A DNA stretch of 22,895 nt, from contig CAZTWF010000086.1 of assembly GCA_964617245.1 (NCBI GenBank), positions 1 to 22,895 on the forward strand, written 5' to 3'. The stretch is from WYZ-LMO11 sp964617245 (GTDB lineage: Archaea; Thermoproteota; Methanomethylicia; Methanomethylicales; Methanomethylicaceae). How positions within the stretch are numbered: the stretch's first letter is position 1; the number at the start of each line of letters is the position of its first letter. The translations under genes and the position numbers were made by a program. Below the pieces are notes generated by a model. That model had not been told where the DNA came from. It saw nothing but the letters and a program-made list of their open reading frames with translations, and did not search any database. This document shows positions 16,143 to 22,895 of the stretch, one piece after another.

Positions 16143-17654
16143 ATGATAGATGCAATTATAATAATAGCAATAATTGCTATTGTTGTCATAGTAGGCATTA
16201 AAGGCCATAAAATAAAAGAAACACTTGATAGCTTTTTCTTAGCAGAAAAAGGACTTGGTCCATGGGTTTTAGCATTTTCTATTATGGCAACATACTTTAG
16301 TGCAGCATCTTTCTTAGGAGGAGGAGGGGCTACATATTTATATAACTTAGGCTTTGGCTCTTGGCTTACAGCATGGCATATTATTGGTGTTGTATTAATG
16401 TGGATTCTTGTAGGAGAGAGATTATTCAAATTTGCTCGTAGTACTGGTGTAGTAAGTATATCTGAATTCATTGAAAAAAGATATGAAAGTAAAGTAGCAA
16501 GAATTATTTCAGCAATTGTAATAATATTCCTATTTACATTATATTTAACAAGTGTTTATAAAGGTGGTGCTATTATTCTTGCTACAATTTTGAATACAAG
16601 CTTTGAAATTGGATTATTATTACTTGCAATTCCTGTTCTATTATATATTACAATAGGTGGTCTCAGAGCTGCAGCAATTACAAATCTCATTCTTGGCTCT
16701 TTAATGATATTTGCAGCATTTCTTACTTTTGGATTAATTATGTATACAATTGGAGGACCAATAAATGGCTTAAATACATTAAGTCAAATGAAAATTGCAA
16801 ATTCAATTCCTGGAACACTTTGGTTGAAATTTGATGGTATGGGCCCACCTCCAGCTATGAGTGTAGGAATGGTTCCATTACTTATAATGAGTATTACCTT
16901 TTCTATAAGTATACCACAAATAGCTCTTCCAAATCTATTAATGCAATTTTATGCTGCAAAAAATGAAAAAGTAATAATTAAAGGAAGAATAATAGGACCA
17001 ATATTAGTAGCATTATATGCATCTCTTATGTTTTCTTTAGGTGCTTTCTGTCATTTAATATTAGATGATAAAATAGGTAGTACTGGAGTAATGGCATTAC
17101 TAAAGGATACTGATTGGGTAATTCCAAGAACTATAGAAATGATAGCTCCTTCAGGAATTAAAGGTATTATACTTGCAGCACCTATAGCTGCTTCTATGTC
17201 TACATTATCTGTTACTTTATTAGTTTTAGCTGCTGCTTTAACAAATGATATAATAAAGCCTATTAAATCAAATATTAATGAAAAATCACTTATTTTAATT
17301 GCTAGAATTGCTTCTATTGTATTTGCAATTATTTCATTATCACTTACGTTAATAAGAACAGGAATAATAGTTGAAATTGTTGGTGCAGCATTTGGAACAA
17401 TATTTGCTTGTTTCTTTGGTCCAATTACCATAGGATTATATTGGAAAAAAGCAACTAAGGAAGGAGCAATTGCCTCTATGATATCTGGATTAACTATAGG
17501 TTTATTATGGTTCTTATTTATATATAAATCTACATTAGTACCTCCTACTATTGCATGGATATATCCAGTAATACCTGCTTTAGCAATTTCCATACCAATA
17601 TTCTTTATAGTTAGCTTAATTACAAGAAAAGAAGTCTTAGAGGTGAAGAGATGA
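16143..17654 (+). CDS. Sodium:solute symporter (SSS family)
   Basis: This 503-residue protein has about 13 transmembrane helices with the SSS (LeuT-fold) pattern: DSFFLAEKGLGPWVLAFSIMATYFSAASFLGGGGATY near residues 24-60 (unwound TM1), ISEFIEKRYESKVARI, a TM5-like YITIGGLRAAAITN and PLLIMSITFSISIPQIALPNLLMQF. It uses the sodium gradient to import an organic solute. Its position before an acyl-CoA-synthetase-like gene suggests a carboxylate. The ATG at 16143 has a GGAGTGA ribosome site five bases away; the in-frame ATG at 16101 lies inside the accessory peptide gene and has no such site. The TGA overlaps the ligase ATG (ATGA at 17651-17654). Confidence 0.9.
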   Translation: MIDAIIIIAIIAIVVIVGIKGHKIKETLDSFFLAEKGLGPWVLAFSIMATYFSAASFLGGGGATYLYNLGFGSWLTAWHIIGVVLMWILVGERLFKFARSTGVVSISEFIEKRYESKVARIISAIVIIFLFTLYLTSVYKGGAIILATILNTSFEIGLLLLAIPVLLYITIGGLRAAAITNLILGSLMIFAAFLTFGLIMYTIGGPINGLNTLSQMKIANSIPGTLWLKFDGMGPPPAMSVGMVPLLIMSITFSISIPQIALPNLLMQFYAAKNEKVIIKGRIIGPILVALYASLMFSLGAFCHLILDDKIGSTGVMALLKDTDWVIPRTIEMIAPSGIKGIILAAPIAASMSTLSVTLLVLAAALTNDIIKPIKSNINEKSLILIARIASIVFAIISLSLTLIRTGIIVEIVGAAFGTIFACFFGPITIGLYWKKATKEGAIASMISGLTIGLLWFLFIYKSTLVPPTIAWIYPVIPALAISIPIFFIVSLITRKEVLEVKR

Positions 17655-19123
17655 ACTTTACTTCTTTTCTTGATAATAATTCTATTCTTTTTTCTAATAA
17701 AAAAGCAATAATAGATCCAAAAACAGGAGATTTCATAACATATTCTTTACTTTTAAAGAAAGTAAACTCCTTAGCTTATGAATTAAAGAAAATTGGAATT
17801 GAAAAAGGAGATAGAATTCTTGTTATTACTGGTAATAGGCCTGAAACAATAATATCATATTTTGCTATATGGAGAATTGGTGCAATTTGTATACCAGTTA
17901 ATCCTAATTATAAAAAAGAAGAATTATCAAAAATAATAGAAAATTCAGAACCTAAATTAGCTATTACTTATGATGATTTCAATATCTCATTGAAAAGTAT
18001 TTCAGTAAAAAATATTTCAATAAATGATGTATATATTCCACCTGAAGATGTATTAATTGATGATATATGTCAAATACAATATACTTCAGGTACTACAGGA
18101 AAGCCTAAAGGTGTAATGATATCTCATGGTAATTGGATGGCTTCTGTAGAAGCTGAAAGATGGGCATTAGATTTGAATGAAAATGATATATATCTTGGAT
18201 TTTATCCTCATTTTCATTCAGGTGTAACTTGGGGTATTACTTCATTAAGATATGGAGCAACATTTATTGTAATGGAAAGATATAATCTAATGGATTATCT
18301 GAAATATACAAAGGATTATAAAGCTACAATATTATCAGGAATGCCTCCTGTTTTTTATGATTTATTAAATATTAATGCTGAAGATTATTTTGATAGTGTA
18401 CGTTGTATAATAACTGGTGGAGCACCTTTATCTGAAGAAATTTGGAGAAAATTTTCAGAAAAATATCCAAAAATTAGAGTAGTAAATGCATATGGACTTA
18501 CAGAAACATTAGTCTTAGGCTCTGGAACTGTTGTTCCTTATAATTATCAATATTTATCAAAAGGATATAAAAGTGTTGGAATTCCTGTAGCATATACAAG
18601 AATAAAAATAGTTGATCCTGAAAATTCCGATAAAGAACTTTCAAAAGGTGAAATTGGTGAAATTGCTATAAGTGGTCCAGGTATTGCAAAAGGATATTGG
18701 AAAAATAAAGAAGAAACAGAGAAAACATTTAGAAATGGATGGCTTCTTACTGGAGATTTAGGTTATTTAGATGAAGATGGTGTATTATATATAACCTCAA
18801 GAAAAAAAGATGTAATAATAATGTCTGGATGGAAAATATATCCATCAGAAGTAGAAGAAGTTTTAATGAAACATCCAAAAATTGCAGAAGTAGCAGTTTT
18901 TGCAATGTATGATGAAAAAAGAGGTGAAATACCTGTAGCTGCTATAGTTTTAAAACCTAATACAAATGCAAATAGTGAAGAAATTATTGAATTCTGTAAA
19001 GATAAAATAGCAAGTTATAAAATTCCAAAAAATGTAATCTTTCTAGAAGAACTTCCAAAAATGAATAATTGGAAAATACTTCGTAGAGTATTAAGAGAAA
19101 AATATGGTGGTTTTCCATCATAA
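17651..19123 (+). CDS. AMP-forming acyl-CoA synthetase (ANL superfamily)
   Basis: The 490 residues contain all the main ANL motifs: P-loop YTSGTTGKPKG at 144-154, the A4-type HFHSGVTW region, NAYGLTET (A5), LLTGDLGYLDEDG (A7), SRKKDVIIMSGWKIYPSEVEEVL (A8 hinge and core) and a final LPKMNNWKILRR. In the last motif Lys475 is the adenylation lysine, although the usual TGK is NWK. It should activate a carboxylic acid with ATP and CoA to acyl-CoA, AMP and PPi. The substrate is unknown; a medium- or long-chain or aromatic acid is plausible from the overall pattern. It overlaps the symporter gene by four bases, so import and activation are probably one pathway. Confidence 0.9.
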   Translation: MNFTSFLDNNSILFSNKKAIIDPKTGDFITYSLLLKKVNSLAYELKKIGIEKGDRILVITGNRPETIISYFAIWRIGAICIPVNPNYKKEELSKIIENSEPKLAITYDDFNISLKSISVKNISINDVYIPPEDVLIDDICQIQYTSGTTGKPKGVMISHGNWMASVEAERWALDLNENDIYLGFYPHFHSGVTWGITSLRYGATFIVMERYNLMDYLKYTKDYKATILSGMPPVFYDLLNINAEDYFDSVRCIITGGAPLSEEIWRKFSEKYPKIRVVNAYGLTETLVLGSGTVVPYNYQYLSKGYKSVGIPVAYTRIKIVDPENSDKELSKGEIGEIAISGPGIAKGYWKNKEETEKTFRNGWLLTGDLGYLDEDGVLYITSRKKDVIIMSGWKIYPSEVEEVLMKHPKIAEVAVFAMYDEKRGEIPVAAIVLKPNTNANSEEIIEFCKDKIASYKIPKNVIFLEELPKMNNWKILRRVLREKYGGFPS

Positions 19124-19182
19124 TTATTTTAATTATTAATTTGAATCAATAGATAATTTATTTATGAATTTATTTAATTAAA

Positions 19183-19220
19183 TTATATAATTTTTAATTA
19201 CAAAATTATTAATTGGTGAT
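19183..19220 (+). promoter_or_regulatory. Likely TATA box and ribosome site of the DUF72 gene
   Basis: The 100-base gap after the ligase holds the T/A box ATTATATAAT at 19182-19191. Transcription would start near 19213. A GGTGAT element (19215-19220) lies three bases before the TTG start at 19224. Confidence 0.4.
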
Positions 19221-19223
19221 AAC

Positions 19224-19958
19224 TTGGAGATAAAAGTTGGTACTTGTGGTTGGAGTTTAAAAAGAAGTGATTATTTTAATAATTTTTCTTGTATAGAAAT
19301 TCAAGAAACCTTTTATAAAATACCAAAATTTGAAACTTTAAAAAATTGGAAAAATGAAAGTCCAAAAGATTTTGAATTTATTATTAAAGCATGGCAAGCT
19401 ATTACTCATCCATTTAATAGTCCTACTTGGAGAAAAGGAGAATTTCCAAAATATGGAAAACCTGAAAATTTTGGTCTATTAAAACCAACTGATGAAAATA
19501 TTAAAGCATGGAATGAAATAATTAAAGTATGTGAAATACTTAATACAAAAATTTTAATAATACAAACACCACCAAGTTTTATTCCATCTAATGAGAATAT
19601 AAATAATATTTATGAATTCTTTTCAAATATTGATAGAAAAGATCTAATTATAGGATGGGAGCCAAGAGGAGAATGGAATAATGAAACTATAGCTAAAATC
19701 TGTAAAGAGTTATCATTAATTCATGTAGTTGATCCTTTTAGAAGATTACCTTCAATAATAGATAATATTACATATTTTAGACTTCATGGAATAGGAGGAA
19801 AAGAAACTAATTATAGATATGTTTATACTGATGAAGATTTACATAAACTTTATAATATTATAAAAGAATTAAAAAGTGAAAAAATTTATGTTATGTTTAA
19901 TAATATAAAAATGGCTCAAGATGCTATAAGATTTATTAAACTCCTAAAATCTCAATAA
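19224..19958 (+). CDS. DUF72 (YecE-like) family protein
   Basis: This 244-residue protein follows the DUF72 TIM-barrel plan: the opening strand VGTCGWSLKRSDYF, EIQETFYKIPKFETLKNW near residue 27, FIIKAWQAITHP, ILIIQTPPSF, IGWEPRGEW, the late strand YFRLHGIGG and the last strand IYVMFNN. The conserved Glu in the second strand and the Arg/His in YFRLHG are kept. The biochemical function of DUF72 proteins is unknown. Translation appears to start at TTG 19224, as no ATG lies ahead of the first conserved strand and a GGTGAT site sits just before. It converges on the YjbQ gene with a 23-base 3' overlap. Confidence 0.9.
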   Translation: MEIKVGTCGWSLKRSDYFNNFSCIEIQETFYKIPKFETLKNWKNESPKDFEFIIKAWQAITHPFNSPTWRKGEFPKYGKPENFGLLKPTDENIKAWNEIIKVCEILNTKILIIQTPPSFIPSNENINNIYEFFSNIDRKDLIIGWEPRGEWNNETIAKICKELSLIHVVDPFRRLPSIIDNITYFRLHGIGGKETNYRYVYTDEDLHKLYNIIKELKSEKIYVMFNNIKMAQDAIRFIKLLKSQ

Positions 19959-20349
19959 TTATTCTTCTTCCAATTCTTGGTCCATCTAATTCTAAGAAAA
20001 ATATATCTTGCCATGTTCCTAAGCATAATTTTCCATCTTTAATTGGAATAGTAACAGATGGTCCTATAAATGTACTAGCAAGATGAGCATCTGCATTATC
20101 ATCAATTCTATTATGAAGCCATTCTTTTTCAATAGGATAATCTTCATTTATTTTTCTTATTATATCCTCTAAAAGTCCTGATTCATTTTCATTTATTATT
20201 ATAGCTGATGTAGCATGTGTAGAATAAACTAAACATATTCCATTATTTATTTTACTTTCATTTACAAATTTTTGAACTTCTTCAGTAATATTTACAATTT
20301 CCCTTCTTCTTTTTGTACTTATTCTAATTTCTTTAAATTTTATATTCAT
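19936..20349 (-). CDS. YjbQ/UPF0047 family protein (secondary thiamine-phosphate synthase type)
   Basis: The 137 residues match UPF0047 throughout: ITEEVQKFV near the start, GICLVYSTHATSAIIINENE at 38-57, ADAHLASTFIGPSVTIPIKDGKL at 87-109 and LGTWQDIFFLELDGPR. The His residues in STHATSA and DAHL are the conserved ones that form its putative active site. E. coli YjbQ has weak thiamine-phosphate synthase activity, but the true role in archaea is unsettled. The ATG at 20349 is the natural start. Upstream is a 55-base gap holding a T-run that probably ends the flavoprotein operon. Confidence 0.92.
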   Translation of the reverse strand: MNIKFKEIRISTKRRREIVNITEEVQKFVNESKINNGICLVYSTHATSAIIINENESGLLEDIIRKINEDYPIEKEWLHNRIDDNADAHLASTFIGPSVTIPIKDGKLCLGTWQDIFFLELDGPRIGRRIIIEILGV

Positions 20350-20377
20350 ATATTTTTAATTAATTTTAGAATTAAAA

Positions 20378-20403
20378 AATCTTTCATAAAAATTAAAAAA
20401 GAA
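20378..20403 (-). terminator. T-run terminator candidate after the flavoprotein gene
   Basis: Reading leftward just after the flavoprotein stop, the strand has T-runs (TTTCTTTTTTAATTTTTATG). U-runs of this kind are the main archaeal terminator signal, and no hairpin is needed. It would end the FBPase-MoaD-flavoprotein operon before the YjbQ gene. Confidence 0.4.
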
Positions 20404-20404
20404 A

Positions 20405-21952
20405 TTAATTTACTAAATAACTTACTTTACATTCTCCTTCATGAATTTTTAGTAAAATACTTTTCTCCCATTCTTCTTTCATTTCTGGAAAATCTATTCT
20501 ATAATGTGCTCCTCTACTTTCTTCTCTTAATAAAGCAGAAAAAGCAATTATTTCTGCACAATCTAACATCATAGGTATTAAAAGACCATCTATAGAATTT
20601 AATGATATACTATATTTTCTTAATGAATTAAAAGTTGCTAAAGCTTCTTCTAATTCTTCTTTATTTCTAATTATTCCAACATTATTCCACATTTTATTTT
20701 GTATAATAGATTTTATTTCAGAGGCATTTTTATCTCCTTTAGTATTAATTTTTTCTACTAATTCTGAAGCTTTTTCTTTTAAAATTCTTTCATCAGTATA
20801 ATCTACAGTACTACTGAAAAGAGATGCAGAAATTCCTGCTCTAAATCCAAATACAATACATGCTGTTAAAGCATTTCCTCCAATTCTATTAGCACCATGA
20901 ACTCCTCCCATTGCCTCTCCTGCTACAAATAATCCATTTATATTTGTTTCACCATCAGGATTAGCTCTTAATCCTCCCATAAAGAAATGAGCATATGGTG
21001 ATATTCCTACTTTTTTAGTTCTAATAGGAACTCCTTTTGATTCTAAATCATTTATAGCTGATATTAATTGAGGATCATCAGATTTTATAGAAGTACAATC
21101 TAAATATAATTTTCCACTTTTCATTTCCTTCATCATTAATATAGAAAGTGTATCTCTTGTTAATTTATATGGTTCATCAATTTTATTTTTCTTAAATATA
21201 GAATTTCCTTCTTCATCTAATATATCTGCACCAAATTTAAGTAAAGTAACATAATCAACAAAGAGTTTAGGTAATCCTTCTTGTAGAATCATTGTAGGAT
21301 AGAATTGAACAAATTCCATATCAATAACTTCAGCACCAATTCTAAATCCTAAACTTGTTCCATATCCAGAAGAACCTATGGGCATAAGTGTATATGGATA
21401 TAATTCACCAGGACCTCCTGTTGCTAATATAATTGATTTTGCTAATATTCCAAAAACTTCCATATTATCAGTTTTTACTCCTATAGCACCAATAACTCTA
21501 TCTTCATTTTTTATTAATGAAGTAATAAGTGCTCTTTCTATAGACTTTACACCTAATTCTTCACATGTTTTTCTTAATTTCTTTTGTAATTCAATACATT
21601 TTCCTTTAATTTTATAACATCTTGGTCTTGAATGACCTGGCATAAATATTGGTCCTAATTCTATATCAATTTCCTTTAATTTTTTAACATATTTTGGTAT
21701 ATCATTAACCATTGTCTTTACAAGTTTTTTATCATTTATTTTTTGACCTGCTTTTATAGTATCTATATAAAAAGAATTTGGATCATCAAAATCACAAGAG
21801 AATATTCCAGCAGCAACAGAAGTTGTATTAGCACCACCTACAAGTGTTTTAGTAACAATCATAGTATTTGAAAAATTTGAAGCTGAAGATATAGCTGCAG
21901 TAAGACCTGCTAATCCTCCTCCAATAATTAAAACATCTGTTTTATATAACAT
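20405..21952 (-). CDS. FAD-dependent fumarate reductase/succinate dehydrogenase-type flavoprotein
   Basis: The 515 residues have an N-terminal FAD Rossmann motif (DVLIIGGGLAGLTAA, Gly11 to Gly16), ILATGGPGELYP, the catalytic-domain stretch YAHFFMGGLR corresponding to HxTMGG in SdhA/FrdA, GLFVAGEAMGGVHGANRIGGNAL for FAD, and the C-terminal LREESRGAHYRIDFPE. This places it with SdhA, FrdA, TfrA and L-aspartate oxidase. No SdhB, SdhC or NadA gene is adjacent, so its electron partner is unclear. Thiol:fumarate reductase subunit A (TfrA) or aspartate oxidase are the nearest named options. It follows the MoaD-like gene by two bases, and its ribosome site GGAGGA is formed by that gene's last Gly codons. 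Confidence 0.85.
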   Translation of the reverse strand: MLYKTDVLIIGGGLAGLTAAISSASNFSNTMIVTKTLVGGANTTSVAAGIFSCDFDDPNSFYIDTIKAGQKINDKKLVKTMVNDIPKYVKKLKEIDIELGPIFMPGHSRPRCYKIKGKCIELQKKLRKTCEELGVKSIERALITSLIKNEDRVIGAIGVKTDNMEVFGILAKSIILATGGPGELYPYTLMPIGSSGYGTSLGFRIGAEVIDMEFVQFYPTMILQEGLPKLFVDYVTLLKFGADILDEEGNSIFKKNKIDEPYKLTRDTLSILMMKEMKSGKLYLDCTSIKSDDPQLISAINDLESKGVPIRTKKVGISPYAHFFMGGLRANPDGETNINGLFVAGEAMGGVHGANRIGGNALTACIVFGFRAGISASLFSSTVDYTDERILKEKASELVEKINTKGDKNASEIKSIIQNKMWNNVGIIRNKEELEEALATFNSLRKYSISLNSIDGLLIPMMLDCAEIIAFSALLREESRGAHYRIDFPEMKEEWEKSILLKIHEGECKVSYLVN

Positions 21953-21954
21953 TT

Positions 21955-22206
21955 TTATCCTCCAAATGGAGGTATTCCAATTATAATTTCTGAATTATTT
22001 GGAATTTCTTTTTCTAAATCAGAAATGATTTCTCCATTAAGAGTTATTAAAATTTCTTGTTCAATAAAAGGCCTCAGACCTTCATATTTTTTTAGTAAAA
22101 AAGCAATAATATCTCTAATTTTAGTATTTTCTGGAACTTCAATTTCTTCTTCTTTTACTTGTGTTATATCTCTTATCAATGATAAATAAGAAATTTTCAC
22201 TTTCAT
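21955..22206 (-). CDS. MoaD/ThiS-like ubiquitin-fold sulfur carrier
   Basis: This 83-residue beta-grasp protein has the pattern VKISYLSLIRDITQVKEEEIEVPENTK at the start, LITLNGEII in the middle and the C-terminal PPFGG. The Gly-Gly end is the site where E1-like enzymes adenylate MoaD, ThiS and SAMP proteins for sulfur transfer or protein conjugation. It may serve molybdopterin or tungstopterin synthesis, thiolation, or archaeal protein tagging; no moaE or E1 gene is nearby to decide. Its ATG overlaps the stop of the FBP aldolase/phosphatase gene (ATGA), and it leads directly into the flavoprotein gene. Confidence 0.9.
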   Translation of the reverse strand: MKVKISYLSLIRDITQVKEEEIEVPENTKIRDIIAFLLKKYEGLRPFIEQEILITLNGEIISDLEKEIPNNSEIIIGIPPFGG

Positions 22207-22895
22207 TTCTTCACCTTTAATTTTTCTAATACTTTTGGTAATGTTGTATATTCCATTTCCTCAGGACCTAATCTTTCTGGCATAAATGGACCATGTCTTC
22301 TCATATAATCTGCAATTTCTTGTGCTTTCATTCTTGTCATATCAAATGCAGGATCATCAAATAGATCTGCAGGACCAATAAGTTTTGAATCTTTTATTTG
22401 AAAACCAAAAGCAATTATTCTTGGAGGACCATCAAATCTTGTACATTTTGCATATTTTTGTGATACTGGCATTAAAGGACCATAATGAGAACCTCTCATC
22501 CAACCAGCAACTAAATGTGGAAAACTAAATGGCTCAAGAACTTCTCCAATAGCAGGTAATCCATGTTGTGCTCTTACAATTGCTACAGGATCATCTTTTC
22601 CTACATATCTACCAGCAATAAGTGATAATTTTGTAACACTTACAGCTGCAGAAACAAGATTATCTATTTTTCTAAATATTCTTTTTATTATATATCGACC
22701 AGTTGTTCCAATTAATGCAAGTAAATCATAAGATTCTTCAGGTGTTTTAAGTTCATATACATTATCTTCAATTACATCTAATACTTGAAACTTAAATCCT
22801 TCATGCATATTAGGATCTATTACAAGTCCTGCTGTAGAAAATGGATCTGCAAATATTCTATATAATGGTAAATTAAAAGCACCAGGTTCAGTTTT
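22203..22895 (-). CDS. fbp: Fructose-1,6-bisphosphate aldolase/phosphatase, C-terminal part (cut by window edge)
   Basis: The frame is open without a stop from the TGA at 22203 to the window edge, so 230 C-terminal codons are visible of the usual 380 or so. The Met at 22808 is internal, because the upstream codons read KTEPGAFNLPLYRIFADPF, a hallmark of this family. Then come YDLLALIGTTGRYVIKR-type sequence, GRYVGKDDP with the expected Schiff-base Lys and metal Asp pair, QHGLPAIGEVLEPFSFPHLVAGWMRGSHYGP and EMEYTTLP with the catalytic Tyr. The enzyme condenses triose phosphates and dephosphorylates the product to fructose-6-phosphate, which drives gluconeogenesis. It is the first visible gene of the operon with MoaD and the flavoprotein. 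Confidence 0.93.
   Translation of the reverse strand, partial: KTEPGAFNLPLYRIFADPFSTAGLVIDPNMHEGFKFQVLDVIEDNVYELKTPEESYDLLALIGTTGRYIIKRIFRKIDNLVSAAVSVTKLSLIAGRYVGKDDPVAIVRAQHGLPAIGEVLEPFSFPHLVAGWMRGSHYGPLMPVSQKYAKCTRFDGPPRIIAFGFQIKDSKLIGPADLFDDPAFDMTRMKAQEIADYMRRHGPFMPERLGPEEMEYTTLPKVLEKLKVKK

Noticed and set aside
16097..16471. 124-residue minus-strand frame opposite the symporter start
   Set aside because: It lies wholly opposite the accessory peptide and symporter genes and shows no family resemblance.
17051..17593. 180-residue minus-strand frame opposite the symporter
   Set aside because: It is a mirror of a strongly coding, motif-bearing symporter gene and has no recognisable domain, promoter or ribosome site.
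22203..22808. Complete 201-residue gene starting at Met 22808
   Set aside because: The frame continues upstream to the window edge with conserved FBP aldolase/phosphatase sequence, so this Met is internal and the gene is truncated by the window.

Overview
The window comes from an archaeon with a very AT-rich genome, most probably a member of the Thermoproteota/TACK group. The evidence is an Alba chromatin protein, a HerA-type ATPase, the archaeal bifunctional fructose-1,6-bisphosphate aldolase/phosphatase, a homocitrate synthase with a C-terminal RAM (Lrp/AsnC-type) domain, an archaeal MtnP next to a purine-type phosphoribosyltransferase, TATA-box promoters just upstream of genes, GGTG/GGAG ribosome sites and many ATGA/TAATG start-stop overlaps. 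Lineage below phylum cannot be fixed from this window. No mcr gene, tRNA, rRNA, insertion sequence or CRISPR array was seen.

Layout. At 1-93 is the start of a leftward gene, perhaps a metallo-beta-lactamase-fold protein. At 137-877 is a TatD-type hydrolase. A four-gene rightward operon (945-5515) encodes a BMP/PnrA-type ABC importer: binding protein, double-domain ATPase and two permeases. It converges with a leftward operon (8884 down to 5504) that encodes a corrinoid protein and two tandem proteins of the monomethylamine methyltransferase (MtmB) family. Both MtmB-type proteins are full length without an in-frame amber codon, so neither carries pyrrolysine, and the residues expected around pyrrolysine are also replaced. 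Then come Alba (leftward), a DUF998 membrane protein (rightward) and a 993-residue HerA-like ATPase with a coiled coil and a 13-unit cysteine-rich array (leftward). From 13066 are homocitrate synthase (rightward) and a leftward phosphoribosyltransferase-MtnP operon. A rightward operon (16028-19123) has a 37-residue membrane peptide, a sodium:solute symporter and an acyl-CoA-synthetase-like enzyme, behind a palindrome and TATA box. The right end has a DUF72 protein, a convergent YjbQ/UPF0047 protein, and a leftward operon of FBP aldolase/phosphatase (cut by the window edge), a MoaD/ThiS-like protein and a fumarate-reductase-like flavoprotein.

How it may work together. The methyltransferase operon looks like a corrinoid methyl-transfer system for a methylated substrate that is probably not handled by the pyrrolysine mechanism; it would need a corrinoid activator and a methyl acceptor enzyme encoded elsewhere. 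The symporter operon looks like uptake plus CoA activation of a carboxylic acid. The other genes are mainly housekeeping: gluconeogenesis, lysine synthesis, purine and methylthioadenosine salvage, and chromatin.

Genome-scale features: all four convergent gene pairs overlap at their 3' ends by 12 to 23 bases, and none of the 22 visible stop codons is TAG (13 TAA, 9 TGA).
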